Part shown: one piece after another, positions 1-7,274 of the stretch | Layout of the letters: each line of letters starts with the position of its first letter | How positions within the stretch are numbered: the stretch's first letter is position 1 | Origin: Sphingomonadales bacterium | Lineage (GTDB): Bacteria > Pseudomonadota > Alphaproteobacteria > Sphingomonadales > Sphingomonadaceae | Reading direction: 5' to 3' | DNA: 7,274 nucleotides | NCBI GenBank assembly: GCA_025360285.1 | Contig: JANYCM010000198.1 | Coordinates: 1 to 7,274 of the forward strand | Notes under the pieces: generated by a model | The model's input: the letters and a program-made list of their open reading frames with translations, nothing else | What the model was told of the DNA's origin: nothing | Database searches by the model: none | Position numbers and translations under genes: made by a program

Positions 1-2
1 AT

Positions 3-3000
3 CGAAATCTTGCCAACCTAATTGCGCTCAATGCCAATCTGACGGTGAATGGTCCGATCGGCACCACTTTGAGCGGTTTGGTCAGCGGCAGCGGCGGCCT
101 GACAAAAACCGGCAGCGGCACCTTGTTACTCGCCAATGCCAACAATAGTTTCACGGGTGGCATCGCGCTCAATGTCGGCGGCGTGGCGGTGTCAGGCAAT
201 AATTCGCTTGGTGCCGACAGCAATGTCGTCACGACCAATGGGGCGGGCGGCAACATCTTGCATGCCAGCAGCAGCGTCACGCTGGCCAACCCGTTCGTGC
301 TTAACACCCAGTTGAATATTGAATTGCCAACGGCACCGGATGTGTTGACGCTGAATGGTGTCATTTCCGGAGCCGGAGGGGTGTTCCTCAAGCAGGGTAA
401 TGGTACGGTAGTTCTCGGAGCTGCCAATACCTATCAGGGGTCAACCTTCATTGCCTCGGGCGTGCTGGGTGTGGCCAATAGCGATGCCATAGGCAGCAGT
501 GCCAGCGATGTGTCTATCTCGGCGGCGGCGGGCTTGGCGGCCTATGCCAATAATCTGGTCCTCAATAACAAGATCCGGATGGCCAATCTGTTGACGGTCG
601 ACACGCGAGGCTTTGACCTGGAGTTGGGCGGTCAGCTGCGCAACAATGCGACGGCGGGTTCGATCACCAAGGTTGGCGCTGGCACGCTGACAATTTCCGG
701 TCTGGTAAACGACTACACGGGTGCGACCACGGTTTCGGCGGGCACATTGAACCTGGCGGGTGTCCTGACCAGCGACATCAATGTCAGCAGCGGTGCCAGT
801 CTGGTTGGATCGGGCACGGTTTCCGGCGCGCATACAATCACGATTGCCAATGGTGCAACCATCGCGCCCGGCAACAGCCCCGGCACCCTGACGACGTATA
901 ATCTCAGTCTCGCAGCGGGTTCCAATCTCAATTTTGAACTGGCCAACCCGGCGGTGCAAGGTGGCGGCGTCAATGATCTGATTGTGGTCAATCACGACCT
1001 GACCTTGGCCGGCACGATCAACATCACGGCTCTGACGGGGTTCACCGTCGGCACCTACACGTTGATCACTTATGGGAATACGCTGACCAATAACAATCCT
1101 ATCCTGGGTGCAACGCCAAATGGCTATACCTATGCGTTGCTCGCCAATTCCGGATCGGTGCGACTGCAGGTAAGCTTTGGTGGACCTTATTATTGGGACG
1201 GTGCCAGCCTCAATGATGGTGCTATCGAAGGCGGGTCGGGGATTTGGAGCGCTGCCGGAACGAACTGGACCAATGTAGCCAGCAATGTGCAGACGCCTTA
1301 TGGCAATTTCCTAACTTCGGAGGCCTATTTCGGTGTAACTGGCGGCACAGTTTCGGTTGTCGGCGCCAAGAATTTTGGCAAGCTGAATTTCACCGCGGCT
1401 GGTTATTCGCTGAGCGGCGATACGTTGACTGGTGGCGCTACGGCTGAAATCTCGGTGACTGGCGCGAATGTTGCGACGATTGCCGATGTTGTCGCTGGCG
1501 CCAATGGTCTTATCAAGAGCGGCACCGGCAGCTTGGTGTTGAACGGCGCCAACATTTATACGGGCGGCACTGCGCTCAATGCGGGCACAATCCAGGTCGG
1601 AAACAACAGCGCGCTTGGTGCCGATGCACTCGTGATGGCGGCTGGTACGACGCTTCTTGCCGGTGCCGGCCTGGTCGTTTCCAATGATATTGTGCTCGGC
1701 GGTGCCGCAACGATCGACACCGCGGGTTATTCGTTTGCGACGCCAGGTCTGATTTCCGGTAGTGGCCCTTTGACCAAGCTGGGCTCCGGGGTTCTCTTTC
1801 TTGCCAATGCTAACACCTATACCGGCGGCACCAATATCAACGCTGGCACAGTCGGGGTTTACAATGGCAATTCGGTAGGCACCGGTACGGTTGCTCTCGC
1901 CAATGGAACGCAGTTCGCGACCGCCGGCGGCGCCTTCACGACGGCGAATGCGATTACGCTTTCCGGCTCAGCCAGTTTGCTGGCGCAAGGGGCCGGTGAT
2001 GTCTGGACGCTTTCGGGCGTCATTGCAGATGGCGGCGTCGCCGGAACGCTTGCCAAAAACGGTGCGGGCACGATCGTTCTGAGCAATGCCAACACCTATA
2101 CGGGTGGCACCAGCCTGAATGCGGGCACGATCAATATAACCAATGAAGCGGCGCTCGGCACGGGTGCCGTGACATTGGCCGATGGGACTGTACTGCAGTC
2201 AGGTGCGGATAATTTGAACGTTGGCAACGCCATTGTCCTGGCCGCTGACTCTACAATCGACACCAATAATCATGCCATGTTCATGTCGGGCGTCTTGTCG
2301 GGCAATATCTTGACGAAGACGGGTCTTGGCACGTTGCAGTTGACGGCGGCCAATAGCTACACTGGTGGAACCCTGCTGAATTTGGGCACGATCGAAGTCA
2401 CCGACGACGCGGCGCTTGGTACGGGCGCGCTCAACCTGGCGAATGTGACGACGCTGCGCGCCGGTGCCGCCGGGCTCGCTCTGGCCAACGCCGTGAATGC
2501 TGCCGGGATTGCAATTATCGACACCAAGGGCAATGAATTTACCTTGTCGGGTGTGATTGCTGGCGGCTCTGTCCGTAAGACCAGCGCCGGCACCCTGGTT
2601 CTCACCAGCGCCAACAGCTATACGAACGGCACGGATCTGCGTGTTGGCGCCATTCGCGTGACCAACAATGATGCGTTGGGCGCCGGTGTGCTGGCCATGT
2701 CGGATGCCACCACTTTGCAATCGGGGGCGGCTGGTCTCGTCGTTGCCAATGGGCTTAGCCTGACGGGCGGTGACACGGTCGATACCAATGGCAACACATT
2801 CACATTGAACGGCGAAATCAATGGTGCCGGTTCGATGACCAAGATCGGCGTTGGTACCCTGATCTTGAATGGCGGTAACGGCTATGGCGGTGGCACCAAT
2901 CTGAATGCGGGCACGATCCAGATCGGTGCCAACACGGCGCTTGGCAGCGGCAGTCTGACCATGGCGAATGATACTGTGTTGCAGGCCGGTGTGTCTGTTA

Positions 3001-6000
3001 ACGCCTTGAACAATATCGTCCTGAGCGGTGCCGCCGCGACGTTCGATGCAAATGGCCACACCCTTAATCTGGGGGGCACGGTTTCCGGCACATCGGCACT
3101 CAACATCATTTCGTCGTCCGGCGGCGTTGCCGGCACAGTCGTTCTGGCCAATGGCAACACCTATGATGGCGTGACGACAGTAACACAGGCTACCGTTTCG
3201 ATCGGTGCCGATTCGGGCCTTGGTGTTTCCAACCCGCTGACGCTCAGCAACGGCGTTCTGAACACGACGGGCACTTTTGCCACGGGCAGGTCGATCTCGC
3301 TCGCCAATGTTTATGGTCGTATTGACACCGCGGGTGGCACGACCTTGACGGCCAATGGTGTGATTTTAGGCGCGACGTTGCAGAAACATGGCGCCGGCAC
3401 GCTTATATTGACGGGCGCCAACACGTATGGCGGCGGGACGTCGATCAGCAACGGCGTGTTGCAGATCAGCAGCAATGGTAATCTTGGTGCTGCTGCCGGC
3501 AGCATTTCCTTTGACGGGACGTCGACCTTGCGTGTCACGGCGCCGCTTACCAGTGCGCGCGACGTGGCCTTGAATGCTGCGGGTACCATCGAGATTGCCG
3601 CCGCTAGTGACTCGACCTTTTCTGGCCAAATTACGGGCGCCGGTTCGCTCAGCAAAGCAGGTCCAGGTCAACTTACGCTGACGGGCACTAACAACACCTA
3701 CACGGGTGGCACCAATCTTAACGCCGGTACCCTGCGAATCTCGAATGGCAATGCCATAGGCTCCGGCACTTTGACGACAACCGGGGGCACGACGTTCGTC
3801 GCCGGGACAGCGCAACATTCGGTTATCGCGCTGGCCAACAGCATCGTCCTGGGCGCCGGGACGACAACACTCGGCTTCTCGGGTGAGCCCAATGATTTTT
3901 CCGTCGATTTGACCACCGGCCTGGTTCAGACCAGCGGCACTGATCTGACCCTCAACGGCACGATTAGTGGCGCTGGCGGCCTTGTTAGCCAAAGTGTCGG
4001 GCGTCTGTTTGTCAACGCCAACAACAGTTTTTCGGGGGGTACTACGCTGTCTCGAGTTGTTGCCTATCTTGGCAATGGCAATGGTCTTGGCACCAACACT
4101 GTCACCCTCAATGACTTTGGCGGCCTTCGCAATGACAGCGGCAGTGCGTTGACCGCAGCGAACAATGTGGTCGTGGGCGGCATTCGCAACACGATCGGTG
4201 GCAGCAGCGACCTGACGTTAACCGGCGTCATTTCAGGAACCGGCGAATTTTATAAGGTCGGTACTGACAAGTTGATCATCACCAACACCGCCAACACCTA
4301 TTTGGGCACGTTGAATGTCAATCAGGGTCAGTTGCAGCTGCTCAACGGCGCACTCAACAACGCCGGCACGATCGTTAATTTTGCCGCCGGCACGACGCTG
4401 AGCGGTAATGGCAGCATTGCTGGTACCGTCAACATGGCGGATTTCTCGACGATCTCGCCGGGTAACAGTCCCGGTACCTTGACTGTCGGCAACCTCAACC
4501 TGTCCAACAACACGCTGCTGACCTATGAACTGGGCCAGGCCAATCAGCCTGGGGGCGTCCTCAACGATCGTATCATCGTCACTGGGGCCTTGCTGCTTGA
4601 CGGTATTCTGAACGTCACCCAATCGGCAGGCGGCACGTTCGGTGTCGGCCTCTACAATCTGTTCACTTACGGCTCAGTAGTCGATAATGGCCTGGTTATT
4701 GGCTCGCTGCCGGGTGGTTTTGCAGGCGTTATCCAGAATAATGCCGGCGCCAAGCAGATTAATCTTGTCGTTGCTGCACCGGGCACTTTCTTCCAATATT
4801 GGGATGGTGCCGATACTGTGGGCAATGGCGCTATCGATGGTGGCACTGGCACCTGGTCGACGGGTGGCTTCAACTGGACGGGCCCGGCGCCAAGCGCGAT
4901 CAACACGCAGTGGATCAATACCAGCGTCGGAATATTCCAAGGCACTGCTGGCACAGTCACGCTGAACTCGACCTTCACCGCGCAGGGTCTGCAGTTCAGC
5001 ACAACGGGCTATGTTCTTACCGGCGGCACCATCAGCACGCCGGTCAGCACATTCATCATCACGGATCCTGGCGTATCGGCCACCATCAACAGCACGATTG
5101 CCGGGGCAGGTGCCATCGTGAAACAAGGCGCTGGCACATTGGCGCTCGGTGGCGCCAACACCTATGCCGGCGGCACCAGCCTCCTTACGGGGACGATCCA
5201 GGTTGCCAGTAACACGGCGTTGGGCACGGGTGCCCTGGCGATGGCGACGGGCACAACGTTGCAATCGGGTGCAGCGAACGTCAATCTCGGGAACGCAGTG
5301 TCCATCACGGGCACCGGCACGGTTGATACCAACGGCAATGCCTTCACCCTGTCAGGTGTAGTGAGCGGCGATACCCTGACCAAGATCGGTACCGGCACGC
5401 TTACATTGACGGGTGTCAACACTTACACCGGCGGCACCAGCCTCAATGCTGGCGCCATTCAGGTTGCCGGTGGCAATAACCTTGGTACCGGCGCGCTCAC
5501 CGCGGCCAATGGTACCGGCCTTATCGCCGGCACTACGGGTGGCCAGACATTTACCATTGCCAACGGCATCACTTTGAACGGTGTCTTGACCCTGGGCCTG
5601 GGCGGCACAGTTGGTGGCACACCGGCGTTTAACCCCGACAATGGCCATCTTATAACCGATGGCAATACTGTGACGCTGTCTGGCCAAATCACCGGCGCCG
5701 GCAGCCTGACAACCGATGGCAATGCGCCCGGTCGTTTGATATTGTCTGCCGCTAACACGTACAGTGGTGGTACGACAGTCAACCGTGCCACGGTTTCGAT
5801 AGGTACAGCAACGTCGCTTGGAACTGGGCTTGTCACGCTCAGTCCCGGCGGTTTGCTGAATGACAGTGGTTCGGCGCTGACGGTGGCCAACAATGTGACA
5901 ATTGCTGGCTTTGGCTGGATCGGTGGTAACAGCGACCTGACTTTGAGCGGCGTACTGTCGGGTAGTGGCTCCAGCTACAAAGCTGGCAGCGATCAATTGT

Positions 6001-7274
6001 CGTTGACCAATGCCAATAATATACTGGATGGAGCGTTTGAGGTTCGCGCCGGCACTCTGAACGTGATCGGTCAATTGACGACGGCGACACTGGCGGTGAC
6101 GGTGTATAGCGGTGCAACGCTCACCGGCTCCGGCGTCATCGCTGGCGGTGTCACGATAAACAATGGCGGGAACATCAATCCGGGCAATTCGGTTGGGCCG
6201 CTGACTCTTGGCTCGCTCACACTTAATAACAGCTCCAATCTCAATTTTGAACTTGGTGCGGCCAACACAATTGGTGGCGCTTTCAATGATCGTATCCTTG
6301 TCAATGGCAATTTGACCCTGGATGGTCTGCTAACGGTAACCCAATCAGCCGGCGGGACGTTTGGGCCGGGTATCTACAATCTGATTAATTATGGTGGCGC
6401 GCTTACCGATAACACACTGACGATCAATTCGCTCGCCAATGGCGCGACGGGCGTTGTTCAGACGCTGATCGCAGGCCAGGTCAACCTTGTGGTGACGTCT
6501 CCTGGTTCGCTGCTTCTTTATTGGGACGGCGCTGATGGTGTTGGCAATGGCGTGATCAGCGGTGGTTCTGGCACTTGGAGCACCAATGGCACCAACTGGA
6601 CAGGCGGACCGCCAAGCCAGATCAATGCCAGCTGGCAGCCCAATAGTGTCGGCGTGTTCATGAACACGGCAGGCACCGTTAATTTGGTTAACAGCTTTGC
6701 CTTCCAGGGCCTGCAATTTGCGACCGATGGCTATAACCTGACTGCCAGCGGTGCCGGCGCACTGACAACAGCGTCGTCCAGCTTCATTTTCACCGATACC
6801 GGTGTGACGGCGACGATCACGGCGCCGATTTCGGGAGCGGGTGCGATCGCCAAGCAAGGCAGTGGTTCGCTGCGTCTTGGCGGCAACAATAGCTATCAGG
6901 GCGGCACCACGCTCACAGCTGGCCAGATCGCAGTGCTCAGCAATACGGCGTTGGGGACGGGGACGTTGACCATGTCGTCCGGTACGACATTGCGGCTTGA
7001 CGTGGACAACCTCAACGTGGCGCTCGGCAATGCTGTGGTTACGCTTGGCGACGGCCTTATCAATACACGAGCTGGCACGTTGACCTTGAATGGCGACATC
7101 AGTGGTCCAGGCTCGATAAGTCAGATCGGTAGCGGCAATCTGGTGCTGAACGGCAACAACAGCTTCACCAACCTTGGCATCAACAATGGCACGGTTACGG
7201 TTGGCACGAACACGGCGGCGGGCATTGGTGGGATCGCGATGGCGACCAACACGACGCTGGCGGCGGGTGTATCG
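3..7274 (+). CDS. Giant autotransporter passenger with PATR beta-strand repeats (internal fragment, open at both ends)
   Basis: The frame beginning at base 3 is open for 2424 codons with no stop, and both gene ends lie outside the window. The translation is a low-complexity beta-rich protein (Gly, Ala, Thr, Ser, Asn, Leu, Val) with few Lys/Arg and no cysteine that I could find. About twenty PATR-type repeats carry the signature K-x-G-x-G-T-L followed by A-N-T-Y-x-G-G-T. They are interrupted three times by a PGNSPGTL module and a Trp-rich YWDG module. Family knowledge: such repeats form the right-handed beta-helix passenger of type V autotransporters, exported by Sec and carried across the outer membrane by a C-terminal beta-barrel. 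The signal peptide and barrel are not in the window, so secretion is inferred from the repeats. The ligand or activity is unknown; adhesion or aggregation is the usual guess for such proteins, not something shown here. Full length must exceed 2424 residues, which is large for the class. Alternatives are a barrel-less PATR protein or an enzyme-bearing passenger; I saw no catalytic domain. Confidence 0.95.
99..767 (+). repeat. PATR array A, units 1-3
   Basis: There are three beta-strand repeat units. Unit 1 (99-218) reads LTKTGSGTLLL, then NNSFTGG, then NSLGAD. Unit 2 (387-500) reads LKQGNGTVVL, then ANTYQGST, then DAIGSS. Unit 3 (663-767) reads ITKVGAGTLTI, then NDYTGATT and AGTLNL; it is short and runs directly into the PGNS module. 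The conserved Lys codons start at 105, 390 and 669, giving spacings of 95 and 93 residues, slightly longer than the 87-residue unit seen later. Unit 3 stands where units 14 and 18 stand in the later blocks, as the last, shortened repeat before a PGNS module. The bases before 99 end an earlier unit, with strands such as LTVNGPIG and LSGLVSGSGG. Confidence 0.88.
792..1190 (+). other. PGNS module 1 (protein region)
   Basis: This is a non-PATR beta-rich segment, residues 264-396. It opens with GASLVGSGTVSG and carries APGNSPGTL at 864-890. A strand SNLNFELA follows, then the NDLIVV motif, LTLAGTINI, and a GTYTLITYG strand before the YWDG module. In autotransporters an 'I-x-P-G-N-S-P-G-T-L' motif followed by 'L-x-F-E-L' and 'N-D-x-x-x-V' is a familiar module, often near the C-terminal end of a passenger. 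Here it is internal and recurs twice more. The distance from APGNS to YWDG is 327 bp in this copy and 342 bp in the other two, so this copy is five residues shorter. Its precise function is unknown; a rigid or capping segment of the beta-helix is a reasonable inference. Confidence 0.8.
1191..1508 (+). other. YWDG Trp-rich module 1 (protein region)
   Basis: Residues 397-502 start with YWDGAS and carry three tryptophans at residues 398, 415 and 422, in the arrangement YWDG, GIW, NWTN. Further on come a Y-F-G-V-T-G-G-T-V strand, a KLNFTAAGYSLSG strand and an ATIADVV strand leading into PATR unit 4. The pattern W-D-G ... G-x-W ... N-W-T ... G-T-V ... x-x-F-x-x-x-G-Y-x-L recurs in all three copies of the window. 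I recognise it as a recurrent linker in PATR autotransporters but can name no function. It always follows the PGNS module directly and is always followed by a PATR unit 324-333 bp after YWDG. Confidence 0.8.
1509..4352 (+). repeat. PATR array B, units 4-14
   Basis: Eleven consecutive beta-strand repeat units lie here. Conserved Lys codons start at 1515, 1776, 2055, 2316, 2577, 2841, 3384, 3654 and 4254. Unit 10 (about 3096-3245) and unit 13 (3981-4109) have lost the Lys. Common spacing is 261-264 bp, that is 87-88 residues. Each unit has a PATR core of about 43 residues (KxGxGTL, ANTYTGGT, NAGTI, ALGTG). A spacer follows with strands like TTLQSGA and NAIVL, then a conserved D-T-x-G/N-x turn before LSGVISGxG. 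Unit 10 is the most degenerate (GNTYDGVTT, no KxG motif). Unit 12 has a spacer about 25 residues longer, and unit 14 is shortened (KVGTDKLII, ANTYLG, no full GGT). The array is nearly three times longer than array C, which sits between the next two modules. Confidence 0.9.
4389..4796 (+). other. PGNS module 2 (protein region)
   Basis: This is the second copy, residues 1463-1598. It runs GTTLSGNGSIAG, then SPGNSPGTLTVGNLNL at 4455 onward, then TYELGQ, LNDRIIVTG, LLLDGILNVTQSAGGTFG, LYNLFTYGS and finally INLVVAAPG before YWDG. It is colinear with copy 3: the PGNS motif to the YWDG motif is 342 bp in both. Compared with copy 1 it shares the motif order, but it has NDRI and VTQSAGGTFG in place of NDLI and ITALTGFTVG, so copies 2 and 3 are the closer pair over most of the segment. 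Confidence 0.8.
4797..5114 (+). other. YWDG Trp-rich module 2 (protein region)
   Basis: Residues 1599-1704 begin YWDGADTVGNGAIDGG. Tryptophans are at residues 1600, 1618, 1625 and 1637, giving offsets of 18, 25 and 37 from the first; the last is in the QW pair that copy 1 lacks. It continues with VGIFQGTAGTVTL, the strand GLQFSTTGYVLTGG, and ATINSTIAGAG. PATR unit 15 begins directly after it, the same order as in copies 1 and 3. Confidence 0.8.
5115..6071 (+). repeat. PATR array C, units 15-18
   Basis: Four beta-strand repeat units lie here. Unit 15 (5115-5243) reads KQGAGTLALGGANTYAGGT. Unit 16 (5376-5504) reads KIGTGTLTLTGVNTYTGGT. Unit 17 (5706-5840) has lost Lys (TTDGNAPGRLIL) but keeps ANTYSGGTT. 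Unit 18 (5973-6071) reads YKAGSDQLSLTNANN and lacks the Y-x-G-G-T motif, ending in RAGTLNV. Unit 16 has a long spacer (333 bp to unit 17), matching the long spacer of unit 12. Unit 17 shares LxNDSGSALTxANNV with unit 13. Unit 18 matches unit 14 in its YKxGxDxL opening. So units 16-18 are counterparts of units 12-14, and unit 15 resembles units 6-9 more than unit 11. Confidence 0.9.
6111..6518 (+). other. PGNS module 3 (protein region)
   Basis: This is the third copy, residues 2037-2172. It runs GATLTGSGVIAGG, then NPGNSVGPLTLGSLTL at 6177 onward, then SNLNFELG, FNDRILVNG, LTLDGLLTVTQSAGGTFG, IYNLINYGG and VNLVVTSPG before YWDG. The motif has changed from PGNSPGTL to PGNSVGPL. It lies exactly 1722 bp (574 residues) after copy 2. 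The strand SNLNFEL is shared with copy 1 and not with copy 2, and the underlying 20 bases at 921-940 and 6234-6253 are identical. Confidence 0.8.
6519..6845 (+). other. YWDG Trp-rich module 3 (protein region)
   Basis: Residues 2173-2281 begin YWDGADGVGNGVISGG. Tryptophans are at residues 2174, 2192, 2199 and 2211, with the same offsets (18, 25, 37) as module 2. It continues with SVGVFMNTAGTVNLVN, then FQGLQFATDGYNLTASG, then ATITAPISGAG. It is three residues longer than modules 1 and 2 between YWDG and the next PATR Lys (333 against 324 bp). Confidence 0.8.
6846..7274 (+). repeat. PATR array D, units 19-20, cut by the window end
   Basis: Unit 19 (6846-6974) reads KQGSGSLRLGGNNSYQGGTT, then SNTALGTGTLTM, and closely matches unit 15 at the same place after a YWDG module. 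Unit 20 (7116-7241) reads ISQIGSGNLVLNGNNSFTNLG; Gln stands where Lys is usual and the G-G-T of the core is missing. The frame remains open at the last base, so the array continues outside the window. By analogy with array C, more units and possibly a fourth PGNS/YWDG pair would follow, or the C-terminal barrel. Confidence 0.85.

Larger units (their letters stand above)
3378..5114 (+). repeat. Composite super-repeat, copy A (PATR 11-14 + PGNS 2 + YWDG 2)
   Basis: This 1737 bp block contains four PATR units, a PGNS module and a YWDG module in that order. The next block (5115-6845) has the same order. Anchors line up with nearly constant offsets: unit 12 to 16, 1728 bp; unit 14 to 18, 1725 bp; PGNS 2 to PGNS 3, 1722 bp; YWDG 2 to YWDG 3, 1722 bp. 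The DNA has diverged at many third codon positions, so the duplication is not recent. Unit 11 itself is more divergent from unit 15 than the rest, so the exact left edge is uncertain. Confidence 0.75.
5115..6845 (+). repeat. Composite super-repeat, copy B (PATR 15-18 + PGNS 3 + YWDG 3)
   Basis: This 1731 bp block is the counterpart of 3378-5114. Shared landmarks include the long-spacer PATR unit, the NDSGSALT segment, the shortened YKxGxDxL unit, PGNS, NDRI, VTQSAGGTFG and YWDGAD. A third copy begins at 6846 and is cut by the window end. An earlier related block ends near 1508. Confidence 0.78.

Noticed and set aside
1..98. Possible gene start or promoter at the left edge
   Set aside because: The first codons already encode beta-helix strands of the same composition and lead directly into PATR unit 1. 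There is no signal peptide or upstream non-coding sequence.
441..995. Minus-strand open frame of 184 codons, and a second overlapping minus frame of 92 codons
   Set aside because: Two antisense frames open over the same bases show that the openness comes from base composition, not coding. Neither resembles a known protein.
2199..3059. Minus-strand open frame of 286 codons
   Set aside because: It lies entirely opposite the PATR array. Its protein is itself periodic, with recurring stretches such as DLDRAxIQxGA, exactly as expected from reading the complement of the repeats. It is Arg/Gln-rich without a recognisable fold. The + strand frame explains the region fully.
3366..3992. Minus-strand open frame of 208 codons
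   Set aside because: It lies opposite PATR units 11-13 with no recognisable domain. Stop codons are rare on this strand because the sense codons for Leu, Ser and Tyr that would create them (TTA, CTA, TCA) are rarely used in the gene.
1509..4352. Regular repeats considered as a CRISPR array or DNA-level tandem repeat
   Set aside because: The 261 bp periodicity is in the protein. The DNA copies differ at many third codon positions and there is no short identical direct repeat with unique spacers.
4674..5264. Minus-strand open frame of 196 codons and short plus-strand frames of 92 and 137 codons in the same region
   Set aside because: All overlap the PGNS 2 / YWDG 2 region of the main frame and are out of phase with it. 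They have irregular Trp/His/Cys/Arg-rich compositions typical of shadow frames.
5352..6074. Minus-strand open frame of 240 codons
   Set aside because: It is a shadow of PATR units 16-18; the composition is Arg, Gln, Thr and Ala rich with no domain, and it repeats the same periodic pattern as the other antisense frames.
3..7274. RTX-type calcium-binding nonapeptides or RGD adhesion motif
   Set aside because: The Gly/Asn/Asp richness invites this, but I found no run of GGxGxDxxx nonapeptides and no RGD in the frame.

Overview
The whole window is the interior of one very large protein gene on the + strand. Reading codons from base 3, the frame stays open for all 2424 codons to base 7274. I read it line by line and met no stop. 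Neither end of the gene is inside the window, so there is no start codon, ribosome binding site, promoter, signal peptide, stop codon or terminator to annotate. Residue numbers below count codon 3-5 as residue 1, so residue = codon start / 3.

The protein is almost entirely Gly, Ala, Thr, Ser, Asn, Leu, Val and Ile. It is poor in Lys and Arg, and I saw no cysteine codon. It is built from about twenty copies of the autotransporter-associated beta-strand repeat (PATR type: K-x-G-x-G-T-L-x-L, then a-N-T-Y-x-G-G-T, then x-x-G-x-I-x-V, then a-L-G). These alternate with two larger modules: an 'A-P-G-N-S-P-G-T-L' module and a Trp-rich 'Y-W-D-G ... W ... N-W-T' module. This is the passenger of a type V (autotransporter) surface or secreted protein, predicted to fold as a long right-handed beta-helix outside the outer membrane.

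Layout: PATR units 1-3 (about 99-767); PGNS module 1 (792-1190); YWDG module 1 (1191-1508); PATR units 4-14 (1509-4352); PGNS module 2 (4389-4796); YWDG module 2 (4797-5114); PATR units 15-18 (5115-6071); PGNS module 3 (6111-6518); YWDG module 3 (6519-6845); PATR units 19-20 (6846 to the window end). Two levels of repetition are visible. The PATR units recur about every 87 residues (261 bp). A composite block of four PATR units plus PGNS plus YWDG recurs with a period of about 574-580 residues (1722-1740 bp). Between the first and second composite blocks the PATR array is expanded by about seven extra units.

Organism: a Gram-negative bacterium with an outer membrane. The moderately GC-rich composition (judged by eye, not computed) and the combination of PATR, PGNS and WDG modules are reminiscent of large autotransporters in Alphaproteobacteria, but the window alone does not prove this. 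No other gene, RNA, mobile element or CRISPR array is supported. The long minus-strand open frames are shadows of this repetitive gene. The molecular target of the protein (adhesion, aggregation, biofilm or other) cannot be read from the sequence.
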